64,000 nt of DNA from Bacteroidota bacterium (lineage in GTDB: Bacteria > Bacteroidota > Bacteroidia > Chitinophagales > BACL12): positions 495,501 to 559,500 of the forward strand of contig JADKAC010000002.1 in NCBI GenBank assembly GCA_016715425.1, read 5' to 3'. Of the stretch, positions 1 through 8,915 are shown in pieces. A program made the translations under genes and the position numbers. How positions within the stretch are numbered: position 1 is the stretch's first letter; each line of letters starts with the position of its first letter. The notes under the pieces are model-generated. The model had not been told where the DNA came from and made no database searches. It was given only the letters and a program-made list of their open reading frames with translations.

Positions 1-98
1 CAGAGATTGATCTTTCACAAAGATTTGATTAACTGTAGAACTGTTTTCTTAATCGTTGAATAGAAATTTATTTCAAAATCATTTTACATTTTTGAAAC

Positions 99-1040
99 AT
101 GCAGAACAGAATCACGCAATTATTTAAAATCGAATATCCAATAATTCAGGCAGGTATGATTTGGTGTAGTGGTTGGCAACTTGCAAGTGCTGTAGCTAAT
201 GCAGGTGGACTAGGATTAATTGGTTCCGGAAGTATGTATCCCGATATATTGCGTGAACATATTAGGAAATGTAAAGCAGCTACTTCAAAATCATTTGGTG
301 TGAATGTGCCATTATTTTATCCCGACATTGATAAACACATGCAGATTATTATAGATGAAGGTGTAAAAATTGTTTTCACCAGTGCCGGCAATCCAAAAAC
401 ATGGACAACAATTTTAAAAGAAAAAGGAATTACTGTTGTGCAAGTAGTAAGCAGTAAAAAGTTTGCATTAAAATCGCAGGATGCAGGATGCGATGCAGTA
501 GTTGCCGAAGGATTTGAAGCCGGTGGACATAATGGAAGAGAAGAAACAACAACACTGTGTTTAATTCCTATGGTGGCGGATGCAATTGATATTCCTGTAA
601 TTGCTGCAGGCGGAATTGGTGATGGCAGAGCAATGCTTGCAAGTATGGTGTTGGGTGCAGAAGGTGTGCAGGTGGGTAGCAGATTTGCGGCAAGTGAAGA
701 AAGCAGTGCACATCAAAATTTTAAAAATGCGATTATAAATACGGATGAAGGAAGTACGCAATTAACATTAAAAGAATTGACTCCGGTAAGACTTATTAAG
801 AATAAATTTTTTGAAGATGTACAACAAGCATATTCTGAAAAAGCAGATGTAGAAACATTAAAAAATTTATTAGGACGTGCCCGTGCAAAAAAAGGCATGT
901 TTGAAGGAGATTTGGAGGAAGGAGAATTAGAGATAGGTCAAATATCCGCAACATTTAATTCCATTTTACCGGCAGCAGAAATTTTAAATAATATGTGGGG
1001 AGAATTTTTGAGTGCGAAAGAAAAAATGAATCAATTGTAA
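99..1040 (+). CDS. Nitronate monooxygenase / FabK-like flavoprotein
   Basis: A 313-residue TIM-barrel flavoenzyme of the 2-nitropropane dioxygenase family, which oxidises alkyl nitronates with FMN. The same fold includes enoyl-ACP reductase II (FabK). Visible family features are the N-terminal YPIIQAGM segment, the central EAGGHNGR motif near residues 140-147 carrying the family's active-site His, and the FMN-phosphate segment IPVIAAGGIGDGRAML followed by GAEGVQVGSRF. The length fits the family. The ATG at 99 is preceded by an AT-rich leader. It stands alone ahead of a VWA gene. I cannot tell the nitronate-oxidising role from the FabK-like role by sequence alone, and the motif order suits either. 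Confidence 0.85.
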   Translation: MQNRITQLFKIEYPIIQAGMIWCSGWQLASAVANAGGLGLIGSGSMYPDILREHIRKCKAATSKSFGVNVPLFYPDIDKHMQIIIDEGVKIVFTSAGNPKTWTTILKEKGITVVQVVSSKKFALKSQDAGCDAVVAEGFEAGGHNGREETTTLCLIPMVADAIDIPVIAAGGIGDGRAMLASMVLGAEGVQVGSRFAASEESSAHQNFKNAIINTDEGSTQLTLKELTPVRLIKNKFFEDVQQAYSEKADVETLKNLLGRARAKKGMFEGDLEEGELEIGQISATFNSILPAAEILNNMWGEFLSAKEKMNQL

Positions 1041-1131
1041 ATTATAAATGCTTACTTAAATATTTATGGAATAAAATAATCTGTGCATCTCTTCCTCGTC
1101 AGCTAATTAATCACAGATTAAATATATTATA

Positions 1132-3093
1132 ATGAAAATAGTACATGCAATTGTTCTGGGAACTGTTTTATCCGCAGCCACTCTTTTTACAATTCAACCG
1201 AGAATTACACACCATTCCACATTTGTATCAAATAAAAATTCCAGTATCAGCGGAACTGTTACAGATGCCGGCTCACCAATTATTAATGTACTGGTAGAAA
1301 TAAAAGGGAAACAAATTCTTCAACGCACCGATGCGAAAGGTGCGTTTAGTTTTAACGCACTTGCAGCAGCAAGCTATACATTGAAATTTACAGCAAAGGG
1401 ATATGTAGAAAAAGACACTTTAATCCAATTACAAGAAAATCAATCTTTAGAATTTACAATACAATTAGAACAAGAAGTTATAATTGATGAACAAGATGTT
1501 TTATCTGAGAATAAAGAAATAATTATCTCCACTCCGGCAGAATCAGTATATGAAAGTAAAACACTTGGATATAATACAAATGCTGTTTCTAAGAGAGAAT
1601 ATTCATCTGGTGCTGTAATGCAGGATTCCTATTCTGATTATTACAATGAAGATTTTAATACAGAAGACTACGATTTCATCAACGAAAATGGATTTAAAAA
1701 AGTAATTGGAAATCCGCTTTCTACATTTTCTATTGACGTGGACAATGCATCCTATTCAAATATTCGCAGATTTATTTCTAATAATCAAGCTCCACCAAAA
1801 GACGCTGTCCGTATTGAAGAGATGATAAATTATTTCGACTATAATTATGCGCATCCAACCGGGGAACATCCCTTTGAAATTAATACTGAAATTTCTGATT
1901 GTCCATGGAATCCGGAAACCAAATTAATTATGATAGGCTTACAGGGGAAAGATATTGATTATTCAAAAGCTGATCCATCAAATCTTGTATTCCTGATAGA
2001 TGTATCCGGCTCCATGTCGCAAGAAAATAAATTGCCTTTGGTAAAAACTGCTTTAAATAAATTAATTGAAAATTTAGATGAAAAAGATCGCATTGCAATT
2101 GTAGTGTATGCAGGTGCAGCCGGGTTAGTATTGTCATCCACACCTGCAACTCAAAAACAAAAAATAAATGATGCTTTAAATGCATTGCAATCCGGTGGTT
2201 CTACAGCCGGTGGTGCGGGTATTGAACTTGCTTATAAAACTGCTATGGAAAATTTTATTGAAGGCGGAAATAACCGTGTGATATTATGCACAGATGGTGA
2301 TTTTAATATTGGCTCATCAGGCAATGCAGATATGGTTAGATTAATTGAAGAGAAAAGAAAGAGCGGTGTGTTCTTAACCATTTGCGGTTTTGGAATGGGC
2401 AATTATAAAGATTCAAAAATGGAAGGTATCGCAAACAATGGTAACGGAAATTATTATTACATAGATAATGAAAATGAAGCAAAGAAAGTATTTGTAACTG
2501 ATATGCGGGGCACATTATTTACCATCGCAAAAGATGTGAAAATACAAGTGGAATTTAATCCTGCAAAAGTTGCTGAATATCGTTTGATTGGTTATGAAAA
2601 CAGATTATTAAATAATGAAGATTTTGATAATGATGCAAAAGATGCCGGCGAATTAGGTGCAGGACATCGTGTTACTGCCATGTATGAAGTAAAGCTGAAA
2701 GACAATGCAAATTTTTCTCCGCAAGGATCAAAAACAGATGGTGAAGATTTGAAATATCAAACAACACAAGTAAATGAAAATGCAAAATACAGCAATGAGA
2801 TAATGACATTGAAACTACGCTATAAAAAACCGGATGGAGATGTAAGCAAGCTTGTAGAAAAATCAATTACAGATACTAAAATTCCATTTGCACAGACATC
2901 CGATAATTTTCGTTTTGCTTCCAGTGTTATCGAGTTCGGAATGTTGTTGCGTGATTCAGAATATAAAGGCAGTGCCACTTATGAGTCTGTTGTAAAACTT
3001 GCAAATGGTGCGAAAGGCTCGGATAAAGAAGGATATCGTGCTGAATTCATCGGCATGGTGCAAACTTTTATCGGCTTTGCGCAAGTAAAATAA
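1132..3093 (+). CDS. VWA-domain protein with N-terminal carboxypeptidase-regulatory-like domain (YfbK-like)
   Basis: A 653-residue exported protein. After a hydrophobic N-terminus comes a CarboxypepD_reg-like beta-sandwich (about residues 38-112, starting SISGTVTDAG), then a linker, a YfbK-type N-terminal region (about 200-275, NPLSTFSIDVDNASYS), a von Willebrand factor A domain (about 283-460) and a C-terminal DUF3520-like region. The MIDAS metal site is complete: DVSGS at 290-294, Thr358 in GGST, and Asp388 in CTDGD. Proteins of this type sit at the envelope and mediate metal-dependent protein contacts; the partner is unknown. No operon partner is evident, and a probable terminator follows. 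Confidence 0.85.
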   Translation: MKIVHAIVLGTVLSAATLFTIQPRITHHSTFVSNKNSSISGTVTDAGSPIINVLVEIKGKQILQRTDAKGAFSFNALAAASYTLKFTAKGYVEKDTLIQLQENQSLEFTIQLEQEVIIDEQDVLSENKEIIISTPAESVYESKTLGYNTNAVSKREYSSGAVMQDSYSDYYNEDFNTEDYDFINENGFKKVIGNPLSTFSIDVDNASYSNIRRFISNNQAPPKDAVRIEEMINYFDYNYAHPTGEHPFEINTEISDCPWNPETKLIMIGLQGKDIDYSKADPSNLVFLIDVSGSMSQENKLPLVKTALNKLIENLDEKDRIAIVVYAGAAGLVLSSTPATQKQKINDALNALQSGGSTAGGAGIELAYKTAMENFIEGGNNRVILCTDGDFNIGSSGNADMVRLIEEKRKSGVFLTICGFGMGNYKDSKMEGIANNGNGNYYYIDNENEAKKVFVTDMRGTLFTIAKDVKIQVEFNPAKVAEYRLIGYENRLLNNEDFDNDAKDAGELGAGHRVTAMYEVKLKDNANFSPQGSKTDGEDLKYQTTQVNENAKYSNEIMTLKLRYKKPDGDVSKLVEKSITDTKIPFAQTSDNFRFASSVIEFGMLLRDSEYKGSATYESVVKLANGAKGSDKEGYRAEFIGMVQTFIGFAQVK

Positions 3094-3110
3094 TTGTCGT
3101 CCTGGTAAAT

Positions 3111-3142
3111 AAAACAGTCATGCTTAGGTGTGGCTGTTTTTT
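3111..3142 (+). terminator. Candidate terminator between convergent genes
   Basis: AAAACAG at 3111-3117 pairs with CTGTTTT at 3134-3140 and is followed by T-rich DNA. It lies between the VWA gene and the convergent epimerase gene, overlapping the last codons of the latter, and could act on either strand. Confidence 0.45.
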
Positions 3143-4035
3143 ATTTGTTGTAATGCAGTTTTTATTTCCGAAAATTGTAAATCATATCCTGTATCTAACA
3201 TTTTTTTATTGCTCACATTCTGACTTACCAAAACAGTATCTGCCATTTCTCCCAACATAATTCTTAATACAAAAACAGGTACAGGAATTAAAACTGAAAA
3301 TGTATTATATACGCTTTGCAAGGATTGCATAATTTGTTTTTGGGAATTCACATTTGCTGTTACATTATATAATCCCACCACATTTTCTTGTTGCAAAGCA
3401 AATAAAATAAATCCTGCAATATCATCAATATGAATCCATGGATACAATTGCTTCCCATTTCCTAACAACGGCGCAACTCCAATAGGTAATGTTTTTTTTA
3501 ATTCCGGAAGAGCACCACCATTTTCAGAAAGCACAATTCCAAAACGCAGTTTAACCAAACGCACCTTTGCATCTGCAAATGTATCAATTGCATTTTCCCA
3601 CTTCGCTACTGAGCTACTTAAAAAACCATCACCGGAAGCTGAAGTTTCTGTAAGTAAATCATTATCTCTATCACCATAAAATCCCACAGCAGAAGAAGCG
3701 ATAATACATTGAATGGAATGCTGCTGAGAAATCATTGTATTGCGCAACAAAGCAATACTTTTCACACGACTATTAATTATTTCACTCTTGCGTTTTTCAG
3801 TCCATTTTTCATCTGCAATGCCTGCACCTGCAAGATGAATAATTGCATCGGCCCATAACACAGCAGTAATATCAATTTCTTGCTTATCAATATCCCAATG
3901 GTATAATTGCACTCCATGTATCGCTCTTTTACCACGGCTTAACCAAGCAACTTCATAATTATTTTTCAGTAACAATTTTGTTAAGCGGCTACCAATTAAC
4001 CCGCTGCCTCCTGCTATTAATACTTTTTTCATCAT
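3124..4035 (-). CDS. TIGR01777 family NAD(P)-dependent epimerase/dehydratase
   Basis: A 303-residue extended-SDR protein of the YfcH/TIGR01777 group. The Rossmann glycine motif GGSGLIGSRL lies at residues 9-18. IIHLAGAGIADEKW follows near 66-79, SSAVGFYG near 113-120, and the C-terminal third matches the DUF1731-like tail of this family (PWIHIDDIAG, then a segment rich in VPVFVLRIMLGEMA). Substrates of the family are not established. The protein starts MMKK, so the start could be either Met. It converges on the VWA gene upstream in the window and is divergent from the oligopeptide importer. Confidence 0.9.
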   Translation of the reverse strand: MMKKVLIAGGSGLIGSRLTKLLLKNNYEVAWLSRGKRAIHGVQLYHWDIDKQEIDITAVLWADAIIHLAGAGIADEKWTEKRKSEIINSRVKSIALLRNTMISQQHSIQCIIASSAVGFYGDRDNDLLTETSASGDGFLSSSVAKWENAIDTFADAKVRLVKLRFGIVLSENGGALPELKKTLPIGVAPLLGNGKQLYPWIHIDDIAGFILFALQQENVVGLYNVTANVNSQKQIMQSLQSVYNTFSVLIPVPVFVLRIMLGEMADTVLVSQNVSNKKMLDTGYDLQFSEIKTALQQIKNSHT

Positions 4036-4152
4036 TCTCTCTCATTAAAGTAAAATGTAGTCAAATTGTTCAATCTAACATTCAAATTGTGTATCGGTTA
4101 AAATAGGTATTTCAAAATACAGTACTTTTAATCGTAACATAAATCATCCATT

Positions 4153-6018
4153 ATGAAATTTAATAAGACATTATTTATTTCCGGAGCTTATATTCTTGTT
4201 TTAAGTATTTCCGCATGTAACAATAAGGACTCAGGTGAATCTGCCGAAGTAAAGAATATCACAGAAAGTCAAAAATCTATTTTTATTGAAGATGCAAAAG
4301 AATTTTTGCCCGGATGGAAAACGGATAATGTTGTGGTGAATCATTGGATTGGTGATCCGGATAATATACATCCTACAAATGGCCGTACTTCCGCCAGATC
4401 ATGGTTACTAAATCTTACTTATAATTATTTATTAACGGGTGATGCAATTAATTTGACGTTAGCACCTGATCTTGCAGTCGCTTTACCGACAGTTTCTGAT
4501 GATGGATTGTCGTTTACTTATGAATTAAGATCTGATGCAAAATGGGATGACGGATCACCTATAACTGTTGCAGATATTATTTTCACCTATAAAGTAAATA
4601 AATGCCCATTGATTGAAAATGCGATGCAGAAATCATACATGGAAAATTTACAGACAATAACTGTTGATGCATCCAATCCACAACGCTTTACAATGGTGAT
4701 GAAAAGGCCTTATGTGCAAAGCATTGCTTTTACAACTAACCTGGCAATAATTCAACAAAAATTTTATGATCCGAATGGTGTACTCAATAATTATTCTTTT
4801 GAACAATTTAATAATACAGAATTTGCCAATACAGCGGATGCACCAATAAAAAATTGGTGTACGGAATTCAACAATGGAAAGTATGGAAATGACATAACAT
4901 TATTTAATGGGTCAGGCGCATATAAAGTAACAAGTTGGGAACGAGGGCAATCCATGATTCTGGAAAAAAAACAAAACCATTGGAGTACAAATATTGCAGA
5001 TAAACAAAATTTTCAAACAGCCTTTCCAGATAAACTCATTTTTAAAATCATTACGGATGCAAATGCACAAACGCTGGAATTAAAATCTCAGGATATTGAT
5101 GTGAGCGTTTGGCTTTCTACACAAAATGTCATTGATCTGGAGAAAGATTCTAATTTCATAAAGAATTATAATTATGTTTTTGCCCGCAATTATAATTTTA
5201 ATTATATCGGTTTAAATATGAAACCCGATGGAGTAAAACACAAGAAAATTTTTGATGACATCAATGTGCGATGGGCAACTTCGTATTTAATCCCTACTGA
5301 TGATATTATCAATATAGTCTATTCAGGAAAAGCAGAACAATGGAATGCGGCAATCCCGCCATTTAAAGATGGGTATAATCATGATTTACCTTTAGTAAAA
5401 TATAATTTCGAAAAAGCAAAACAACTATTAGCAGAAGCAGGATGGACAGATACGGATGGCGATAATATTTTAGATAAAGTAATTGATGGTAAAAAAGAAA
5501 AGCTGCAAATTGAATTTATATTCAGCATGGGAGGAAAATTTATTGAGCAAATGGCAGAAATGGTGGCAGGTGAATTACGAAAAGCAGGGTATGAAGTAAC
5601 ACTATCGCAAATGGATTTATCTACATTGGCCGGTAAAGTATCACAACATGATTTCGATATGTATATGGGTGCATGGGCAGGTAGTTTTTTACCTGAAGAT
5701 TATACCCAACTCTGGCATACAAGCTCATGGGCAAATGGCAGTAGTAATTATACCGGTTTCGGAGATGCACAAACTGATGCGTTAATTGATTCTATAAAAA
5801 CTACGGTAAGCGATAGTTTGCGTTTACCCATGGTAAAACATTTGCATAAAATCATTTACGATGAACAACCTTATATCATGATTTTTTCCAGTTCAAGAAA
5901 AATAGTCATGCATAAACGATTTGGAAATGTATATATGACTTTCGAGCGGCCGGGTGTAGTTCTTAATAATTTAAAACTGCTGACATCGGCAATGCAGCAA
6001 ACAGAAATCAATAAATAA
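4153..6018 (+). CDS. Peptide/oligopeptide ABC transporter substrate-binding lipoprotein
   Basis: A 621-residue family-5 solute-binding protein. It has a lipoprotein signal with the lipobox SISAC (Cys22), so it should be anchored in the envelope. The body shows the family's LAPDLAVALPTVSDDGLSFT and LRSDAKWDDGSPITVADIIF segments near residues 100-140 and a DGxNHDLP-type region near 410. The last third contains the variable ligand lobe. The gene starts a + strand run with two permeases 24 bp downstream, so binding protein and permeases are probably co-transcribed. The ligand is probably peptides, but family-5 proteins also bind nickel, haem and sugars, so specificity is open. Confidence 0.9.
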   Translation: MKFNKTLFISGAYILVLSISACNNKDSGESAEVKNITESQKSIFIEDAKEFLPGWKTDNVVVNHWIGDPDNIHPTNGRTSARSWLLNLTYNYLLTGDAINLTLAPDLAVALPTVSDDGLSFTYELRSDAKWDDGSPITVADIIFTYKVNKCPLIENAMQKSYMENLQTITVDASNPQRFTMVMKRPYVQSIAFTTNLAIIQQKFYDPNGVLNNYSFEQFNNTEFANTADAPIKNWCTEFNNGKYGNDITLFNGSGAYKVTSWERGQSMILEKKQNHWSTNIADKQNFQTAFPDKLIFKIITDANAQTLELKSQDIDVSVWLSTQNVIDLEKDSNFIKNYNYVFARNYNFNYIGLNMKPDGVKHKKIFDDINVRWATSYLIPTDDIINIVYSGKAEQWNAAIPPFKDGYNHDLPLVKYNFEKAKQLLAEAGWTDTDGDNILDKVIDGKKEKLQIEFIFSMGGKFIEQMAEMVAGELRKAGYEVTLSQMDLSTLAGKVSQHDFDMYMGAWAGSFLPEDYTQLWHTSSWANGSSNYTGFGDAQTDALIDSIKTTVSDSLRLPMVKHLHKIIYDEQPYIMIFSSSRKIVMHKRFGNVYMTFERPGVVLNNLKLLTSAMQQTEINK

Positions 6019-6042
6019 TTTGTTCCAGGAAAATGTAAAAGA

Positions 6043-6960
6043 ATGAGCAGATATATTCTGAAAAGAATGTTGTTTTTTATTCCTACGCTTATTCTGATAT
6101 CTCTGCTTGCATTTATAATCAGTATTAATGCGCCCGGAGATCCTGTTGACCGCATGGTATCTATTTCACAATCGGGAGGAGATTTGCAATTGGAACCACA
6201 AAATTTGCAGGAACAAAAAATGGTGGTTCGAAAACAATTAGGACTTGACCTTCCTGTATTTTATATCAATGTCAGCAATATCGCCACCCCGGATACATTG
6301 TATAAAATTGCAGATGCTAACGAACGCAATGCGTTAAAAAGATTGATTGCACAAAATGGTAACTGGCAATTAATAAGTGATTATAATTCTGCATTACATA
6401 ATTTATATACCTCCTTCCAAAATATTCAATTAGACTCCGTTTCTGTTGCACCTGTTTCGCATGCTGATGCAGTGAGTGAAACCAATAATGGAATAGTTGC
6501 GGTGAAGGCATTGCTGATTTCTTATGACACTGAAATCATTGAATCACGTATCAGTACATTAGAAAAAATATATACTGACAATCCTTTCCTTAATTCTGAT
6601 ATTGCATTGGTGAATGATGTCAGAAATAAATATGTAGCACTTCAAGAAAATAAATCACTCTGGAAAAATTATATTCCACAATTGCATTGGCATTCCAACA
6701 ATCAATATCATCGTTGGATATTTGGTGATGGCAATTGGTTAACCGGAAAAAATGCACTGAATTCAAAAGGAATTATTCGTGGTGATATGGGAATTTCTTA
6801 TACCACGAAATTACCCGTTTCAAATATTATCCGTTCACGCATTGGCTGGTCATTATTCTTCACATTCACTTCTGTGCTGTTGGCATATTTAATTAGCATT
6901 CCAATTGGATTAAAAGCGGCAGCAAAAAAAATGGATTGTTTGATCGCAGCAGTACAGTGA
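6043..6960 (+). CDS. Oligopeptide ABC permease DppB/OppB-type, N-terminal part (frameshifted)
   Basis: N-terminal 305 residues of an inner-membrane permease. They comprise the first membrane helix (RMLFFIPTLILISLLAFIIS), a long periplasmic insertion of about 200 residues, and the second helix (WSLFFTFTSVLLAYLISIPIG). The frame closes at a TGA 10 codons after a run of eight A (6924-6931). The rest of the permease continues in the -1 frame, and joining the two gives a normal permease of 498 residues reading ...AAKKNGLFDRSS.... The codons at the run are gca aaa aaa atg, a perfect A AAA AAA slippery heptamer. Recoding, transcriptional slippage, a real mutation, or a homopolymer miscall are all possible. 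Confidence 0.85.
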   Translation: MSRYILKRMLFFIPTLILISLLAFIISINAPGDPVDRMVSISQSGGDLQLEPQNLQEQKMVVRKQLGLDLPVFYINVSNIATPDTLYKIADANERNALKRLIAQNGNWQLISDYNSALHNLYTSFQNIQLDSVSVAPVSHADAVSETNNGIVAVKALLISYDTEIIESRISTLEKIYTDNPFLNSDIALVNDVRNKYVALQENKSLWKNYIPQLHWHSNNQYHRWIFGDGNWLTGKNALNSKGIIRGDMGISYTTKLPVSNIIRSRIGWSLFFTFTSVLLAYLISIPIGLKAAAKKMDCLIAAVQ

Positions 6961-7538
6961 TTTTATTTGTGTTATACAGCATGCCTGTTTTTTGGACTGC
7001 AACCTTACTATTAATGACGTTTTCAAATCCGGATATATTAAAAATATTTCCTGCTTCTGGTGTGCAGCCTGTAGAAGGAATTCCAAAAGATGCTAGCTTT
7101 TTCGAAATGATTCGTATTCATATTCCCTATCTTATTTTGCCGACAATATGTTACACCTATGCTCAACTTGCTTTCCTCAGCAGAATTACAAGAGTATCCG
7201 CACTCGAAATAATTTCTATGGATTATATCCGCACTGCACAAGCAAAAGGATTGAGTGAAAATAAAGTGTTGTACAAACATGTTTTCCGCAATGCTTTGCT
7301 TCCAATAATTACTGTGTTCTCAAATATTTTTCCGGCAGCAATAGGTGGCTCTGTAATCCTCGAAACTATTTTCACAATACCGGGAATGGGTAGGGAAATA
7401 ATACAGGCAATTTACAATCAGGATTACCCGGTTATAGTAAGTGTTTTTACAATTACCGGTGTACTCACTTTGTTGGGATATTTAATTGCGGATATTTTAT
7501 ACAGCATTGCAGATCCAAGAATTATTTACAACAAATAA
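6936..7538 (+). CDS. Oligopeptide ABC permease DppB/OppB-type, C-terminal part (frameshifted)
   Basis: C-terminal 200 residues of the same permease. It carries the remaining membrane helices and the cytoplasmic EAA loop that docks the ATPase (SALEIISMDYIRTAQAKGLS, then HVFRNALLPIITV). The tail DILYSIADPRI is typical of DppB. The TTG at 6936 is only the first possible start codon in this frame and is unlikely to be used, because the protein would begin in mid-domain. The true start is at 6043 through the A8 frameshift. The stop TAA at 7536-7538 is directly followed by the ATG of the next permease, indicating translational coupling. Confidence 0.85.
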   Translation: MFDRSSTVILFVLYSMPVFWTATLLLMTFSNPDILKIFPASGVQPVEGIPKDASFFEMIRIHIPYLILPTICYTYAQLAFLSRITRVSALEIISMDYIRTAQAKGLSENKVLYKHVFRNALLPIITVFSNIFPAAIGGSVILETIFTIPGMGREIIQAIYNQDYPVIVSVFTITGVLTLLGYLIADILYSIADPRIIYNK

Positions 7539-8861
7539 ATGCAAAAACAAATTACATATCAGCATTACAATAAGATGGTGTGGCGTCAATTTAAAAAACA
7601 TCGCCCTGCTTATTTTGCTTTATATGTATTGTTCATTTTAATTTGTGTTGCACTATTAGCTCCAATAATTGCAAATGAAAAACCATTATATGCAAAGTAT
7701 GGCCACACAACTATTTTTCCTGCATTCAGTCATAAAAAAAATTATACACTAACAAAGAATAATGAAACTACTTTACAAATAAATGCACAGTATGACGATT
7801 GGAAACAATTGCCTTTTGATAATGTAATTTGGGCACCTATTCCCTATTCTCCCGGAGTAAAAGATTATGCGAACAGCAATTTTAAAAGTCCTTCCGGTCA
7901 ACAATTTTTTAAATCGTCGGATGGAAAATTGATTGAAATGCCCACTCGTTTTCGTCATTGGTTGGGCACAAATAATTTAGGAGAAGATGTACTTGCCGGA
8001 TTAATTCACGGCACACGTATTTCCCTTAGCATTGGAATTATTTCAATGGGTATTGCAACTATAGTCGGATTATTACTCGGCATGATTGCAGGATTTTTTG
8101 GCGATAATATTTTACAAACAAGCAGAGGCAGATTCTGGACAACTATCCTCGGATTTTTCTTTGCATGGTATTATGCATTTCATATGCGCACTTTTATTTT
8201 GGAAGATGCATTGCAACATTCCGGAATAGCTGCTGCATTTCAATTCTTAATCAGCCTTTGCATATTTGCAATTATTGTTTTTATGTTTTCATTTATTGGA
8301 AAGTTTATTGGCATGCTTCCTTTTGCAAAAAAAGTCATCCACATTCCTGCCGATAATATTGTTTCCCGTTTAATTGAAATCATTCATTCCCTTCCAATTT
8401 TTATTTTGATAATTACTATTGCTGCAATTGCAAAACCTTCGCTTGTCAATGTGATGATAATTATCGGGCTCACATCATGGACAGGTATTGCAAGATTTAC
8501 CCGTGCGGAAATGTTGCGCATTCGCAATTTGGAATTTATGCAAGCAGCACAATCTTTAGGTTATAGCCGGCAACGTATGTTATTAAAACATGCCTTGCCC
8601 AATGGAATTGCTCCGGCGTTGGTTGCCATTGCATTTGGAATTGCTTCCGCTATTTTAGTAGAGTCCTCGCTATCATTTCTTGGTGTAGGAGTTCCACCGG
8701 AATCGGTAACATGGGGCTCCTTAGTAAATGAAGGTCGTTCAAATTTCAATGCATGGTGGCTGGTTGTTTTCCCGGGATTGGCAATTTTTATTACTGTAAC
8801 TACATACAATCTGATAGGTGAAGGTTTGCGTGATGCATTTGACCCGAAGCTTAACAATTGA
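7539..8861 (+). CDS. Oligopeptide ABC permease DppC/OppC-type
   Basis: A 440-residue inner-membrane permease, partner of the preceding one. It has an N-terminal cytoplasmic segment and helix (FALYVLFILICVALLAPIIA), a periplasmic insertion longer than in E. coli DppC, and the conserved GTNNLGEDVLAGLIHGTRIS near residues 143-162. The EAA loop is around 315-350 (AEMLRIRNLEFMQAAQSLGY, then HALPNGIAPALV). The tail GEGLRDAFDPKLNN is typical of the family. No OppD/OppF ATPase gene follows, so the importer must use ATPases encoded elsewhere. The stop is TGA. Confidence 0.92.
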   Translation: MQKQITYQHYNKMVWRQFKKHRPAYFALYVLFILICVALLAPIIANEKPLYAKYGHTTIFPAFSHKKNYTLTKNNETTLQINAQYDDWKQLPFDNVIWAPIPYSPGVKDYANSNFKSPSGQQFFKSSDGKLIEMPTRFRHWLGTNNLGEDVLAGLIHGTRISLSIGIISMGIATIVGLLLGMIAGFFGDNILQTSRGRFWTTILGFFFAWYYAFHMRTFILEDALQHSGIAAAFQFLISLCIFAIIVFMFSFIGKFIGMLPFAKKVIHIPADNIVSRLIEIIHSLPIFILIITIAAIAKPSLVNVMIIIGLTSWTGIARFTRAEMLRIRNLEFMQAAQSLGYSRQRMLLKHALPNGIAPALVAIAFGIASAILVESSLSFLGVGVPPESVTWGSLVNEGRSNFNAWWLVVFPGLAIFITVTTYNLIGEGLRDAFDPKLNN

Positions 8862-8915
8862 TATTTGTAAATTTACAATCAAAACAAGCTATGTTTGGCT
8901 GCGTTATATTTTGCA

